Assembly (NCBI RefSeq): GCF_016342785.1 | Contig: NZ_JAEINH010000002.1 | Location: 282,019-346,018, forward strand | Source of the DNA: Sanguibacter suaedae | GTDB lineage: Bacteria > Actinomycetota > Actinomycetes > Actinomycetales > Cellulomonadaceae | DNA: 64,000 bases | Direction of reading: 5' to 3' | Translations under genes and position numbers: made by a program | Notes under the pieces: model-generated | Told to the model about the DNA's origin: nothing | The model's database searches: none | The model's input: only the letters and a program-made list of their open reading frames with translations | Shown: piece after piece, positions 52,490 through 63,796 of the stretch | How positions within the stretch are numbered: the first letter of the stretch is position 1 | Layout: the number at the start of each line of letters is the position of its first letter

Positions 52490-53707
52490 ATGGGCAAGAT
52501 CAAGGTCGTAGGGCCGGTCGTCGAACTCGACGGCGACGAGATGACGCGCATCATCTGGCAGTTCATCAAGGACCGCCTCATCCACCCGTACCTCGACGTC
52601 GACCTGCGGTACTTCGACCTCTCGATCAAGAACCGTGACGCCACCGACGACCAGGTGACGATCGACGCCGCGAACGCCATCAAGGAGCACAACGTCGGCG
52701 TCAAGTGCGCCACGATCACGCCCGACGAGGCCCGCGTCGAGGAGTTCGGCCTGAAGAAGATGTGGGTCTCCCCGAACGGGACCATCCGCAACATCCTCGG
52801 CGGCGTCGTCTTCCGCGAGCCCATCATCATCTCGAACATCCCGCGCCTGGTGCCGGGCTGGAACAAGCCGATCATCATCGGGCGCCACGCCCACGGCGAC
52901 CAGTACAAGTCGACCAACTTCAAGGTCCCCGGGCCCGGCAAGGTCACCATGACCTTCGAGCCGTCCGACGGCGGGGAGCCCATGCAGTTCGACGTCGTGA
53001 CGATGCCCGAGGAGGGCGGTGTCGCGATGGGGATGTACAACTTCAACGAGTCCATCAAGGACTTCGCGCGCGCGTCCTTCGCGTACGGCCTGCAGCGCAG
53101 CTACCCGGTGTACCTGTCGACCAAGAACACGATCCTCAAGGCCTACGACGGCCAGTTCAAGGACCTGTTTCAGGAGGTCTTCGACGCCGAGTTCGCCGAG
53201 AAGTTCGAGGCGGCCGGCCTCACCTACGAGCACCGCCTCATCGACGACATGGTCGCGTCGGCCATGAAGTGGGAGGGCGGCTACGTCTGGGCCTGCAAGA
53301 ACTACGACGGTGACGTCCAGTCGGACACCGTGGCGCAGGGCTTCGGTTCGCTCGGCCTCATGACGAGCGTCCTCATGACGCCCGACGGCAAGACCGTCGA
53401 GGCGGAGGCCGCGCACGGCACCGTGACCCGTCACTACCGTCAGCACCAGCAGGGCAAGCCGACGTCGACGAACCCCATCGCGTCGATCTTCGCGTGGACG
53501 CGCGGCCTCATGCACCGTGGGAAGCTCGACGGGACCCCCGAGGTCGTCACCTTCGCCGAGACGCTCGAGGACGTCGTGATCACGACGGTCGAGTCCGGGA
53601 AGATGACCAAGGACCTGGCGCTGCTCATCAGCAAGGACCAGGAGTGGCTCACCACCGAGGAGTTCCTCGCGGCCCTCGACGAGAACCTCGCCGCGCGCCT
53701 CGCCTGA
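52490..53707 (+). CDS. icd: NADP-dependent isocitrate dehydrogenase (homodimeric type)
   Basis: The 405-residue enzyme oxidises isocitrate to 2-oxoglutarate. It belongs to the short dimeric type also found in eukaryotes: [22 protein letters not shown] start, [19 protein letters not shown] substrate loop, [62 protein letters not shown] (metal-binding Asp) and [16 protein letters not shown] for NADP. AGGAG lies about 12 bases before the ATG. It precedes mdh, from which it is separated by a long hairpin. Confidence 0.97.
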   Translation: MGKIKVVGPVVELDGDEMTRIIWQFIKDRLIHPYLDVDLRYFDLSIKNRDATDDQVTIDAANAIKEHNVGVKCATITPDEARVEEFGLKKMWVSPNGTIRNILGGVVFREPIIISNIPRLVPGWNKPIIIGRHAHGDQYKSTNFKVPGPGKVTMTFEPSDGGEPMQFDVVTMPEEGGVAMGMYNFNESIKDFARASFAYGLQRSYPVYLSTKNTILKAYDGQFKDLFQEVFDAEFAEKFEAAGLTYEHRLIDDMVASAMKWEGGYVWACKNYDGDVQSDTVAQGFGSLGLMTSVLMTPDGKTVEAEAAHGTVTRHYRQHQQGKPTSTNPIASIFAWTRGLMHRGKLDGTPEVVTFAETLEDVVITTVESGKMTKDLALLISKDQEWLTTEEFLAALDENLAARLA

Positions 53708-53720
53708 GGTCGCGGTCCGA

Positions 53721-53784
53721 CGCCGGGTGCGTGATCGTTGGTCGGAGAGCCTCGGGCTCCCGGCCGACGGTCGCGCACCCGGCG
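53721..53784. terminator. Long imperfect hairpin between icd and mdh
   Basis: CGCCGGGTGCG at 53721 pairs with CGCACCCGGCG ending 53784, with further pairing inside (GGTCGG with CCGACG/CCGGCC). Total span is 64 bases, starting 13 bases after the icd stop. It probably separates icd and mdh transcripts at least partly. Confidence 0.65.
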
Positions 53785-53824
53785 TCTCTCGTGCGGCTCC
53801 AGCCGCACCGGGCGCCGAGCGTGA

Positions 53825-54856
<1,032 letters not shown>

Positions 54857-54872
54857 TCTCCCCGGACGTCCT

Positions 54873-54905
54873 GAGGCTCCTCCGCGCACCGCGCGGGGGA
54901 GCCTC
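54873..54905. terminator. Hairpin terminator after mdh
   Basis: GAGGCTCCTCCGCGC pairs with GCGCGGGGGAGCCTC across a three-base loop, with one G-U-type wobble, 16 bases after the stop. Confidence 0.75.
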
Positions 54906-55000
54906 CGTGCGTCGGGTGATGAGTCACCCAGGCCGGCTGCAAGAAGTGTGTCCGTTTGATACCGTTTAGTCACGGTTCTGGCGGGTGAACGCATGGTCCG

Positions 55001-55050
55001 TTGCAACAGGATTCGAGCCTATTGCTGCAAGTTTCTGCAATGGGTACAGT
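55001..55050 (+). promoter_or_regulatory. Amylopullulanase promoter with CTGCAA direct repeats (MalR-like sites)
   Basis: A promoter-like pair TTGCTG (55022-55027) and TACAGT (55045-55050) has a 17-base spacer. CTGCAA occurs twice at a ten-base period (55025-55030 and 55035-55040), overlapping the -35 and spacer, and TTGCAA lies at 55001-55006. Similar TGCAA/TTGCAG repeats control alpha-amylase genes in Streptomyces through the LacI-family MalR, so maltose/starch induction by relief of repression is likely. An additional dyad ACCGT-N6-ACGGT lies upstream at 54961-54976. Confidence 0.55.
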
Positions 55051-55087
55051 TCCGTCCCGACACGTGTCTTTCGACGAAGGAGTCGGG

Positions 55088-58000
55088 ATGAGAACAAGCG
55101 CAGGGTCGCGCTCGCGCGCAGCGGCGTCCGCACTCACAGCACTGGCGGTGGTCGCCGTGGGGCTGACCGCCGTCGACCAGCAGGCCGTCGCCCAGGAGCG
55201 CACGGCGACCCTGGTCGGTGACCTCCAGGACGAGCTCGGGTGCGCCGAGGACTGGCTGCCGGACTGCGCCGAGAGCGCGCTCCTGCCCGCCGGCGACGGG
55301 ACGTACACGGCGGACGTCACCCTGCCCGCCGGCACCTACGAGTACAAGGTCGCCATCGACGGCTCGTGGGACGAGGCCTACGGGCTCGACGGCGGCGACG
55401 CGAACGTCCCGCTCACGGTCGCGGGGGAGACCACCCTCCGCATCACCTACGACGACTCGACCCACCGGACCGGGGTCGTGCCTCTCGGCCTCGAGGGTGC
55501 CTACGGTCCGGCCGACGACGCACTCGTCGCGGAGCCTGCCCGTCAGCCCGGTTCCGACGAGCAGATGTACTTCGTGCTCACCGACCGCTTCACCGACGGG
55601 GACCCCACGAACAACGACGCCGGCCTCGGTGACGACCGGATGGTCTCCGGCTACGACCCCACCGACAAGGGCTTCTACCACGGTGGTGACCTCGCCGGGC
55701 TGCGCGCGGACCTCGACTACATCGAGGGTCTGGGCACCACGGCCATCTGGCTCACACCGTCGTTCGCCAACAAGCCCGTCCAGGGGAGCGGAGCCGACGC
55801 GTCGGCCGGGTACCACGGGTACTGGATCACCGACTTCACGCGGATCGACCCGCACCTGGGGACCAACGCCGAGCTCGAGGCGCTCATCGACGACGCCCAC
55901 GCGCGCGGCATGAAGGTCTACTTCGACATCATCACCAACCACACGGCCGACGTCATCGACTACGAGGAGCAGCAGTACTCCTACGTCGACCAGGCCACCG
56001 CGCCCTATCTCGACGCCGCGGGGACGCCCTTCGACCCGGCCGACCACGCGGGCACCGGGAGCTTCCCCGAGCTCGACGCCGCGACGTCCTTCCCGTACAC
56101 CCCCGTGGTGCCCGCCGACGAGGCCGACGTCAAGGTCCCGGCCTGGCTCAACGACCCGACCCTCTACCACAACCGCGGAAACTCCACGTGGGAGGGCGAG
56201 TCGACCACGTTCGGGGACTTCGACGGTCTCGACGACCTCATGACGGAGCACCCCACCGTCGTCGACGGTTTCGTCGAGGTCTACGAGACCTGGGTCGACC
56301 TCGGGATCGACGGCTTCCGCATCGACACCGTCAAGCACGTGAACATGGAGTTCTGGGAGGAGTGGACCACCGAGGTCCTCGACCACGCCCACGCCCAGGG
56401 GCACGACGAGTTCTTCATGTTCGGCGAGGTGTACGACGCCGACGCGGCCAAGCTCAGCCCCTACGTGCGGGACACGGACATGAGCGCGACCCTCGACTTC
56501 GCGTTCCAGGCGAGCGCCGCGAGCTACGCCAAGGGGTTCACGGCTGCCGGCCTGAGCTCCTTCTTCGCCACCGACGACCTCTACACGACTCCCACGACGA
56601 GCGCCCACGCGCTCCCGACGTTCCTCGGCAACCACGACATGGGTCGCATCGGCACGATGGTCGCCGGGTCGGGCGACGGGCAGCGCCGCAGCGCCCTCGC
56701 CCACTCCCTCATGTACCTCACGCGGGGGCAGCCGGTCGTCTACTACGGCGACGAGCAGGGCTTCGTCGGGGTCGGCGACGGCAAGGACAAGAACGCCCGC
56801 CAGTCGCTCTTCCCCAGCCAGGTCACCGAGTACACGGAGCAGCCCCTCCTCGACGGCACACCGCTCGGGTCCCAGGACCGTCACGACACAGGAGCGCCGC
56901 TCTACACGCACATCGCCGCGCTCGCCGGGCTCCGCGCGGGCCACCGCGCCCTCGAGAGCGGTGCGCAGATCGAGCGGCTCGCGTCCGACGGGCCCGGTGT
57001 CTACGCCTTCTCCCGCGTGCACCGCGACGAGCGGGTCGAGCACCTCGTGGCGCTCAACAACTCCACCACCGACCGCACCGTGGACGTCCCCACCCTCACC
57101 CCGGGCGCGACGTTCAGCGGTCTCCTCGGCACCGACGGCACGGTCGTCGCGGGTCCCGACGGCGTCGTCAGCCTCACGGTCCCGGCGCTCGACGCCCTCG
57201 TCCTCGTCGCCGACCGCGAGGTCGCCCCCGGGACGCCCGAGGTGACCGTCGAGGTCCCGACGCCCGGGGGAGCGGTCGACGGCGTCACGCCCGTCGCAGC
57301 GACCCTCGGCGCGGACCGGTGGGCCGAGACGAGCTTCGCGGTCCGCGCCGTCGGCGACACGGCCTGGACACCCCTCGGCACCGCCGACGACACCACGCCC
57401 CGCGTCTACCACGCCACCTCCGGTCTGCCTGACGGCACCCTCCTCGAGTACCGCGCCGTGACGACCGACACCTCCGGGGAGCGCGCCGCGGCATCGACCT
57501 TCGCGAGCGTCGGGCACGCCGTCGACGGCACCGTCCCCGCGGAACCCGACCCGGGCGACCTGCTCGTCACCGTCCCCGGTGACCACAACGCCGCCATGGG
57601 CTGCTCCGGCGACTGGGTGCCCGCCTGCGAGGCGGCCCGCCTCGACCTCCGGGACGACGGCGCCTACTCCGCGACGTTCGACCTGCCCGCCGGGCAGACC
57701 TTCGAGTACAAGGTCGCCGAGGGCGGCACGTGGGACGTGAACTACGGCACCGGCGGGGTCCCGGGCGGCGCCAACGCGACCTACACCGTCCCCGACAGCG
57801 GGACCGTGACCTTCTACTACGACCCCGTGACCCACTACTTCACCACGAGCGCCGACGGCCCGGTCCTCACGGCGCCCGGTTCCTACCAGGACCAGGTCGG
57901 CTGCCCGGGCGCCTGGCAGCCCGGATGCCTGGCAACCTGGTTGCAGGACCTCGACGGCGACGGCCTCTACACGTACTCGACGGACGCCCTGGCCGCCGGG

Positions 58001-61000
58001 ACCTACGAGGTGAAGGTCGCCGAGAACGGGAGCTGGGATGTCAACTACGGTGTCGACGGTGTGCCCGACGGCGAGAACTACACGTTCTCCACGTCCGAGG
58101 GCGAGAACGTCGTGCTCACCTACGACCCCACCACCCACGTGCTGACCGTCGACGTCGCCGACCCGCCCCTCGCGGGCACCGGGCAGGCGCGCGCCCACTG
58201 GCTCGACCAGGGCGTCCTCGCGTGGCCGCGCGACCTCCTGCCCGCCGGGACCGACGCGGCGGACCTCTCCTGGTCCCTGCACCACGCACCCACCGGCGGC
58301 ATCGGAGCCACCGACGGCGTCGTCGAGGTGCCGTCCGACGGCGGATCCCTCACCCTCACGGTCGACCCGGGCGGGATCCCCGCGGGCGTCGCGGAGACGT
58401 TCCCCGCGCTCGCCGAGCACGTCGCGCTCCGGCTTGACGCCGACCGCGCGACGGTCGAGGACCTCCTCACCGGCCAGATCCAGGTGTCGCAGACCACCGC
58501 CGACGGCACCCTCACCGCGCTCACCGGTGTCCAGGTGCCCGGGGTTCTCGACGCCCTCTACGCCGAGCCCGCCGCCGAGCGGTCCTTCGGCGTCACGTGG
58601 GACGCCGGGAACCCGACGTTCACCCTGTGGGCACCGACGGCACGGTCCGTCGAGCTCCTCACCTGGACCCCTGACGCGTCAGGAGAGGTCGAGGACGCGC
58701 AGCGGTCCGCGATGACGCGCGGTACGGACGGGGCATGGACGCTCACCGGCACCGACGACCTCGCGGGGGCCCGCTACCTGTTCGACGTCGAGGTCTTCGT
58801 GCCCACGACGGGAACCGTCGAGCACAACCTCGTCACGGACCCCTACTCCGTCGCGCTGACGAGGAACTCGACACGGTCCGTGGCCGTCGACCTCGACGAC
58901 CCGGTCTTCCGGCCGGACCTCTGGGAGCAGACTCCGGCTCCCGCCGTCGAGCGCCCCGTGGACCGCAGCATCTACGAGCTGCACGTGCGCGACTTCTCGA
59001 TCGGCGACCCGACCGTCCCCGCGGAGGAACGGGGGACGTACAAGGCGTTCACCCGTGACTCCACCGGCATGCAGCACCTGCGCGAGCTCGCGGCGGCCGG
59101 TCTGAACACGGTGCACCTGCTGCCCACCTTCGACATCGCGACCATCGAGGAGGACCGGGCCGCCCAGGCCACGACCGGTGACCTGTCCGGCTTCGCCCCC
59201 GACTCGCCCGAGCAGCAGGAGGCGGTGAGCGCGATCGCCGCCGAGGACGGCTACAACTGGGGGTACGACCCGTACCACTTCCTCGCCCCCGAGGGGTCGT
59301 ACGCGACGACGGGCGCCCAGGACGGCGGTGCGCGCACCGCCGAGTTCCGGTCCATGGTCGGGGCGCTCCACGGGTCGGGCCTGCAGGTGGTCCTCGACCA
59401 GGTGTACAACCACACGGCCGCCAGCGGTCAGGCCGACACCTCCGTGCTCGACAAGGTGGTGCCCGGGTACTACCACCGGCTCAGCGCCAGCGGGACGGTC
59501 GAGACCTCGACGTGCTGCGAGAACGTCGCCACCGAGCACCGGATGGCCGAGCGTCTCATGGTCGACTCGGTGGTCCACTGGGCGCGGGAGTACCGGGTCG
59601 ACGGATTCCGCTTCGACCTCATGGGGCACCACTCGAAGGAGAACATGCTCGCGGTCCGGGCCGCCCTCGACGGACTGACGCTCGAGGAGGACGGCGTCGA
59701 CGGCGCTGCCGTGTACCTGTACGGGGAGGGGTGGAACTTCGGGGAGGTGGCCGACAACGCGCTCTTCACCCAGGCCACCCAGGGGCAGCTCGGCGGGACC
59801 GGCATCGGGACGTTCTCGGACCGCCTCCGTGACGCCGTGCACGGGGGCAGCCCCGTCGACGGGGCGTCGCTCTTCGAGCAGGGGTTCGGCACGGGCCTCG
59901 GGACCGACCCGAACGGTCGCACCGCGCGGCTCGGCGACGCCGCCACCGTCAACGACGGGTCGCCCGACGAGATCGCCGGCCTCGCACACCAGAGCGACCT
60001 CGTGCGGCTCGGGATGGCCGGCAACCTCCGCGCCTTCTCGTTCCTCACCTCGACGGGGGAGGTCCGCCGGGGCGACGAGATCGACTACCGCGGCTCGCCC
60101 GCCGGGTACGCGGACTCGCCGGAGGAGGTCGTCACCTACGTCGACGCCCACGACAACGAGACCCTCTTCGACATCCTCACCCTCAAGCTGCCTGTCGGGA
60201 CCCCGATGGAGGACCGGGTGCGGATGAACACGCTGTCGCTCGCGACAACGACCCTGGCGCAGACCCCGACGTTCTGGCACGCGGGCACCGACCTCCTGCG
60301 CAGCAAGTCGCTCGACCGGGACAGCTACGACTCGGGCGACCACTTCAACGCCGTCGACTGGACGGGGACGACGAACAACTTCGGGGTGGGCCTCCCGCCC
60401 GAGGGGAAGAACGGCGAGTCGTGGCCCTACCTGGGGCCCCTGCTCGCCGACCCGACGCTCAAGCCGTCCGCCGAGCACATCGCGGCCGCGACGGCCGGGG
60501 CGCAGGACCTCCTGCGGCTGCGGTACTCCACGCCGCTCTTCCGGCTCGGCGACCCTGGGCTCATCGGGGAGAAGGTCACCTTCCCCGGTTCCGGGCCCGA
60601 CGCCGCACCGGGCGTGATCCTCATGAGGGTCGACGACACGGTCGGCACCGACGTGGACCCGGCGCTCGACGGGATGCTCGTGGTCGTCAACGCGACGCCC
60701 GAGGCGGTGAGCCGTCCGGTCGACGGGATGGCGGGCCGGGCGCTCACCCTCTCGCAGGTCCAGCAGGACGGTGCGGACGCCGTCGTGCGGTCCACTGCGT
60801 GGGACGTCGCGTCGGGCACGGTCACGGTGCCCGCCCGCACGGTCGCGGTCCTCGTCGAGACCCAGGCAGGGACGCCTGGTGGACCTGGTGGACCTGGTGA
60901 GCCGGGTGGACCCGGTCAGCCTGGTGGACCCGGTCAGCCTGGTGGACCCGGTCAGCCCGGCCGGCCCGGTGGACCCGGTCAGCCCGGTGAGCCGGGAGGT

Positions 61001-61420
61001 GCGGGGGAGCCCACCGCGGACGTCTCGATCACCCTGTCCGAGACGCGGGTCCGTGCGGGCGACCCCGTGACGGTCGCCGGGGAGGGGTTCGCTCCGGGGG
61101 AGACGGTCCAGGTCTGGTTCCGGTCGGACGCGCAGCTGCTGGCCGCCCCCACGGCCGACACGGAGGGGCGGTTCACGGTACGCACCACCGTCCCGGCCGA
61201 CGCGTCTCCCGGGCGGCACACGGTCGAGGCCGTCGGTCTGGCGTCTGCGTCGACGGCGTCGGCGGAGCTCACGGTCGTGGCCGTCGCCGGTGGCGGGTTC
61301 CTCGGGTTCACCGGGTTCAGCCCCGCCCTCGTCGGGGTGGCGCTGGCGCTCGTGCTCCTCGGTGCCGGGGCGGTTGCCGTCGGCCGTTACCGGGCTCGGG
61401 GGAGGGTTGACGGGACCTGA
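55088..61420 (+). CDS. Secreted, wall-anchor-like amylopullulanase (GH13 amylase plus GH13 pullulanase)
   Basis: The 2,110-residue enzyme has a signal peptide (to about residue 36) and an X25-like starch module. A GH13 alpha-amylase domain follows (about 155-700; nucleophile D413 in GFRIDTVKH, acid E447 in FGEVYD, D517 in GNHD). Two more X25-like modules (about 825-1020) and a CBM48-like region lead to a GH13 pullulanase (nucleophile D1510 in [10 protein letters not shown], acid E1547 in GEGWNF, D1689 in DAHDNE). Then come a Gly/Pro linker (about 1930-1972), an Ig-like domain and a C-terminal LGFTG-helix-RYRARGR sorting-like signal. It should cleave both alpha-1,4 and alpha-1,6 bonds of starch or glycogen at the cell surface. 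ATG 55088 follows AAGGAG. Confidence 0.95.
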   Translation: MRTSAGSRSRAAASALTALAVVAVGLTAVDQQAVAQERTATLVGDLQDELGCAEDWLPDCAESALLPAGDGTYTADVTLPAGTYEYKVAIDGSWDEAYGLDGGDANVPLTVAGETTLRITYDDSTHRTGVVPLGLEGAYGPADDALVAEPARQPGSDEQMYFVLTDRFTDGDPTNNDAGLGDDRMVSGYDPTDKGFYHGGDLAGLRADLDYIEGLGTTAIWLTPSFANKPVQGSGADASAGYHGYWITDFTRIDPHLGTNAELEALIDDAHARGMKVYFDIITNHTADVIDYEEQQYSYVDQATAPYLDAAGTPFDPADHAGTGSFPELDAATSFPYTPVVPADEADVKVPAWLNDPTLYHNRGNSTWEGESTTFGDFDGLDDLMTEHPTVVDGFVEVYETWVDLGIDGFRIDTVKHVNMEFWEEWTTEVLDHAHAQGHDEFFMFGEVYDADAAKLSPYVRDTDMSATLDFAFQASAASYAKGFTAAGLSSFFATDDLYTTPTTSAHALPTFLGNHDMGRIGTMVAGSGDGQRRSALAHSLMYLTRGQPVVYYGDEQGFVGVGDGKDKNARQSLFPSQVTEYTEQPLLDGTPLGSQDRHDTGAPLYTHIAALAGLRAGHRALESGAQIERLASDGPGVYAFSRVHRDERVEHLVALNNSTTDRTVDVPTLTPGATFSGLLGTDGTVVAGPDGVVSLTVPALDALVLVADREVAPGTPEVTVEVPTPGGAVDGVTPVAATLGADRWAETSFAVRAVGDTAWTPLGTADDTTPRVYHATSGLPDGTLLEYRAVTTDTSGERAAASTFASVGHAVDGTVPAEPDPGDLLVTVPGDHNAAMGCSGDWVPACEAARLDLRDDGAYSATFDLPAGQTFEYKVAEGGTWDVNYGTGGVPGGANATYTVPDSGTVTFYYDPVTHYFTTSADGPVLTAPGSYQDQVGCPGAWQPGCLATWLQDLDGDGLYTYSTDALAAGTYEVKVAENGSWDVNYGVDGVPDGENYTFSTSEGENVVLTYDPTTHVLTVDVADPPLAGTGQARAHWLDQGVLAWPRDLLPAGTDAADLSWSLHHAPTGGIGATDGVVEVPSDGGSLTLTVDPGGIPAGVAETFPALAEHVALRLDADRATVEDLLTGQIQVSQTTADGTLTALTGVQVPGVLDALYAEPAAERSFGVTWDAGNPTFTLWAPTARSVELLTWTPDASGEVEDAQRSAMTRGTDGAWTLTGTDDLAGARYLFDVEVFVPTTGTVEHNLVTDPYSVALTRNSTRSVAVDLDDPVFRPDLWEQTPAPAVERPVDRSIYELHVRDFSIGDPTVPAEERGTYKAFTRDSTGMQHLRELAAAGLNTVHLLPTFDIATIEEDRAAQATTGDLSGFAPDSPEQQEAVSAIAAEDGYNWGYDPYHFLAPEGSYATTGAQDGGARTAEFRSMVGALHGSGLQVVLDQVYNHTAASGQADTSVLDKVVPGYYHRLSASGTVETSTCCENVATEHRMAERLMVDSVVHWAREYRVDGFRFDLMGHHSKENMLAVRAALDGLTLEEDGVDGAAVYLYGEGWNFGEVADNALFTQATQGQLGGTGIGTFSDRLRDAVHGGSPVDGASLFEQGFGTGLGTDPNGRTARLGDAATVNDGSPDEIAGLAHQSDLVRLGMAGNLRAFSFLTSTGEVRRGDEIDYRGSPAGYADSPEEVVTYVDAHDNETLFDILTLKLPVGTPMEDRVRMNTLSLATTTLAQTPTFWHAGTDLLRSKSLDRDSYDSGDHFNAVDWTGTTNNFGVGLPPEGKNGESWPYLGPLLADPTLKPSAEHIAAATAGAQDLLRLRYSTPLFRLGDPGLIGEKVTFPGSGPDAAPGVILMRVDDTVGTDVDPALDGMLVVVNATPEAVSRPVDGMAGRALTLSQVQQDGADAVVRSTAWDVASGTVTVPARTVAVLVETQAGTPGGPGGPGEPGGPGQPGGPGQPGGPGQPGRPGGPGQPGEPGGAGEPTADVSITLSETRVRAGDPVTVAGEGFAPGETVQVWFRSDAQLLAAPTADTEGRFTVRTTVPADASPGRHTVEAVGLASASTASAELTVVAVAGGGFLGFTGFSPALVGVALALVLLGAGAVAVGRYRARGRVDGT
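60874..61008 (+). repeat. Tandem Gly-Pro codon repeat in the amylopullulanase linker
   Basis: An 18-base unit coding GGPGQP (GGTGGACCCGGTCAGCCT and close variants) is repeated with shorter 9-base units. It encodes a flexible linker between the pullulanase and the Ig-like domain and is a likely site of length variation. Confidence 0.85.
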
Positions 61421-61431
61421 CGCGTCGCAGC

Positions 61432-61462
61432 GGTCGGGTCCCGGGAGCCCCGGGACCCGACC
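61432..61462. terminator. 14-bp perfect hairpin between amylopullulanase and purU
   Basis: GGTCGGGTCCCGGG-AGC-CCCGGGACCCGACC lies between converging genes and probably terminates both. Confidence 0.8.
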
Positions 61463-61469
61463 GGGACGC

Positions 61470-62342
61470 TCAGCGGAAGATCACGGTCCGGTGGCCGTTG
61501 AGCAGCACCCGGTGCTCCGCGTGCCACCGGACGGCGCGCGAGAGCACACGCCGCTCCACGTCCTGCCCGAGGGCGACGAGCTCCTGGACGTGGCGGGTGT
61601 GGTCCACGCGTTCGACGTCCTGCTCGATGATCGGGCCCTCGTCGAGATCTCCCGTGACGTAGTGGGACGTCGCGCCGATGAGCTTGACGCCGCGGTCGTG
61701 CGCCTGGTGGTACGGCCGGGCGCCCTTGAAGCTGGGCAGGAAGGAGTGATGGATGTTGATGACCCGTCCCGCGAGCTCGCGGCACAGGTCGTCGGACAGC
61801 ACCTGCATGTACCGGGCGAGGACCACGAGCTCGACGTCGAGCTCCTTCACCAGCGCGAGGAGGGCCGCCTCGGCCTCGGCCTTGGTCTCCTTGGTCACGG
61901 GGATGTGGTGGAACGTCTTGCCGTAGAAGGCCGTGAGCGGGCGGAGGTCGAGGTGGTTGCCTGCGACGGCCACCACCTCGATGGGCAGGCCCTCGGAGCG
62001 CTGGCGGAAGAGGAGGTCGTTGAGGCAGTGCGCCGCTGTGCTCACCATGACGAGGGTGCGCACGGGCCGTCCGACGACGTCGAGGTGCCACGTCATCCCG
62101 AACTCCTCCGCGAGCACGGTCATCGCCCCGGCGAGCTCGTCGTGCGACGCCGACGACTCCACCTGCACGCGCATGAAGAACAGGTGGGTGTCCGGGTCTC
62201 CGAACTGCTGCGACTCGGTGATGTTGCCCCCGTGCTCGGCAATCGCCCCGGCGACGGCGCGGACGATGCCCGGCCGGTCCGGACAGGAGAGGGTGAGGAC
62301 CCGGTGGGTGAGGGCGTCGGGTGCAGGAGCTGTGGAGGTCAC
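61470..62342 (-). CDS. purU: Formyltetrahydrofolate deformylase PurU
   Basis: The 290-residue enzyme hydrolyses 10-formyl-THF to THF and formate, balancing one-carbon pools. The N-terminal ACT domain has LTLSCPDRPGIVRAVAGAIAEHGGNI. The formyltransferase-type domain has VVAVAGNHLDLR, ARYMQVLSDDLC, INIHHSFLPSFKGARPYHQA and GATSHYVTGDLDEGPIIEQD. The GTG start has no ribosome site but TACCCT lies six bases upstream, so it is probably leaderless. The functional link with the purN/purH folate steps elsewhere in the window is metabolic, not positional. Confidence 0.96.
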   Translation of the reverse strand: MTSTAPAPDALTHRVLTLSCPDRPGIVRAVAGAIAEHGGNITESQQFGDPDTHLFFMRVQVESSASHDELAGAMTVLAEEFGMTWHLDVVGRPVRTLVMVSTAAHCLNDLLFRQRSEGLPIEVVAVAGNHLDLRPLTAFYGKTFHHIPVTKETKAEAEAALLALVKELDVELVVLARYMQVLSDDLCRELAGRVINIHHSFLPSFKGARPYHQAHDRGVKLIGATSHYVTGDLDEGPIIEQDVERVDHTRHVQELVALGQDVERRVLSRAVRWHAEHRVLLNGHRTVIFR

Positions 62343-62409
62343 CGCCCCAGGGTAGTGCTGGGGTGGGTGCGGGGGGCGGAGCGGCACGGAAGTCTGAGAC
62401 GATGAGCGC

Positions 62410-62931
62410 ATGAGTGAGCCAGAGATCACCATCGGACTCGTGACCGACGACGCAGCGGGGGAGCTCCTCACGCTGCGCCGTGCCGCGTTCGTCACGGAGG
62501 CGCAGGTCTACGGTGACCCCAACATCCCGCCGCTGACCCAGACGCTGGGCGAGCTCAAGGCCGACCTCGCCGCGGAGGGCGTCGTCACGCTCGGCGCCTG
62601 GGCCGGCACCCGGCTCGTGGGATCGGTGCGCGTCGAGATCGAGGACGACAAGGCGACCCTCGGGAGGCTGGCCGTCGCGCCGGACCTCCAGGGGAAGGGC
62701 ATCGGGACGCAGATGATGTTCGCCGTGCTGCCGCACCTCCCCGAGGAGACCACCGAGATCTGGGTCTTCACCGGCAAGGACTCGAAGCAGAACCTCGCGA
62801 TGTACCAGAAGCAGGGCTACGAGCACCAGCACGACCAGGTCGCCGGTGACCTCACCTATGCCTATCTCCGACGCATCCTCGGCGAGGGTGTCGCGGACGA
62901 CGACGCGAGCGTCAGCGCCGGCGAGGCCTGA
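62410..62931 (+). CDS. GNAT-family N-acetyltransferase
   Basis: The 173-residue protein has the GNAT core with LGRLAVAPDLQGKGIGTQMMFAVLPHL (acetyl-CoA loop QGKGIG) at about 83-109 and NLAMYQKQGYE near the C-terminus. The N-terminal segment TLRRAAFVTEAQVYGDPNIPPLTQTL resembles the PhnO/YitI-like group. Target unknown. GACGAT six bases before the ATG suggests leaderless expression. It is divergent from purU with 67 bases between. Confidence 0.88.
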   Translation: MSEPEITIGLVTDDAAGELLTLRRAAFVTEAQVYGDPNIPPLTQTLGELKADLAAEGVVTLGAWAGTRLVGSVRVEIEDDKATLGRLAVAPDLQGKGIGTQMMFAVLPHLPEETTEIWVFTGKDSKQNLAMYQKQGYEHQHDQVAGDLTYAYLRRILGEGVADDDASVSAGEA

Positions 62932-62958
62932 GAGGCTGCTCGAGGTGGCCCGCGCCTC

Positions 62959-63720
62959 CTAGCGGTGGGGTGTGGAGAAGTCCACGGCTCCGGTGATCGC
63001 GGCGATGATCTCCTCGTAGCTCGTCGAGTGTCCCGGGAAGCTGCCGTTGTTCCTGCCGTGCCGCAGCACCTCGATGCGGTCGGCGACGGAGCGCACGTCG
63101 GTCATGTTGTGACTGATGAGCACGACAGCGTGCCCGAGCTCTCGGAGCCTCTCGATGTGCGTGAGCACCTCGGCGGTCTGGGCGACGGACAACGACGCGG
63201 TGGGCTCGTCGAGCACCACGATCCGAGGGTTGCCCAGCAGCGTCCGTGCGATCGCGACGCTCTGACGCTGCCCTCCGGAGAGGGACGAGAGCAGGGTCCG
63301 GACGGACGGGATCCGCGACGTGAGGTCGCGCAGGATCTTCCGCGCGATCTCCTCCATCGCCGCCTCGTCCATGTGCCGACCGCGGCGCAGCTCTCGGCCG
63401 AGGAAGAGGTTGGAGACGACGTCGAGGTTGTCGCAGAGGGCGAGCTCCTGGAAGACGGTCGCGATCCCGAGGGCGTGCGCGCTCGCCGGGGTCGGGATCG
63501 TCACCGGGACGCCCTCGGACTCGATGATCCCGGCGTCGGGGGTGATGACCCCGGCGATGATCTTGGCGAGCGTCGACTTCCCGGCGGCGTTGTCGCCGAC
63601 GATCGCGACGACCTCGCTCGACCGGATCGTGAAGTTGACCTCGGAGAGTGCTCGGACTGCTCCGAAGGACTTGTCGATCCCGCGGAGCTCCAGCGCTGGG
63701 GTCGGGGTGGGGTCGTTCAC
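62959..63720 (-). CDS. Sugar ABC transporter ATP-binding protein, single-domain type
   Basis: The 253-residue ATPase has Walker A GDNAAGKST, Q-loop FQELALCDNLDVVSNLFLGRE, signature LSGGQRQS, Walker B VVLDEPTASLS and switch ISHN. Sequence style (RGIDKSFGAVRALSEVNF, NLFLGREL) matches the RbsA/XylG/FrcA carbohydrate group, but it is one ATPase domain rather than the fused pair of RbsA. GAGGA precedes the GTG start. A ROK protein lies 76 bases upstream on the same strand, so it is probably part of a sugar-uptake locus whose permease and binding protein are outside the window. Confidence 0.9.
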   Translation of the reverse strand: MNDPTPTPALELRGIDKSFGAVRALSEVNFTIRSSEVVAIVGDNAAGKSTLAKIIAGVITPDAGIIESEGVPVTIPTPASAHALGIATVFQELALCDNLDVVSNLFLGRELRRGRHMDEAAMEEIARKILRDLTSRIPSVRTLLSSLSGGQRQSVAIARTLLGNPRIVVLDEPTASLSVAQTAEVLTHIERLRELGHAVVLISHNMTDVRSVADRIEVLRHGRNNGSFPGHSTSYEEIIAAITGAVDFSTPHR

Positions 63721-63796
63721 GTCAGTCCTCTGTTCGGGAGGGCCCCGAGGGGGGCGGCAGGACAGCCACGTCGTCGTGGTGTCGGGCGGAGGGACG

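Noticed and set aside
55001-55087. Earlier in-frame TTG start for the amylopullulanase adding 29 residues
   Set aside because: It would put the promoter elements inside the coding region and spoil the signal peptide, and it lacks a ribosome site. ATG 55088 has AAGGAG and a proper signal sequence.
60874-61008. CRISPR-like or minisatellite repeat array
   Set aside because: The repeats are in frame, have no spacers and encode a Gly-Pro linker.
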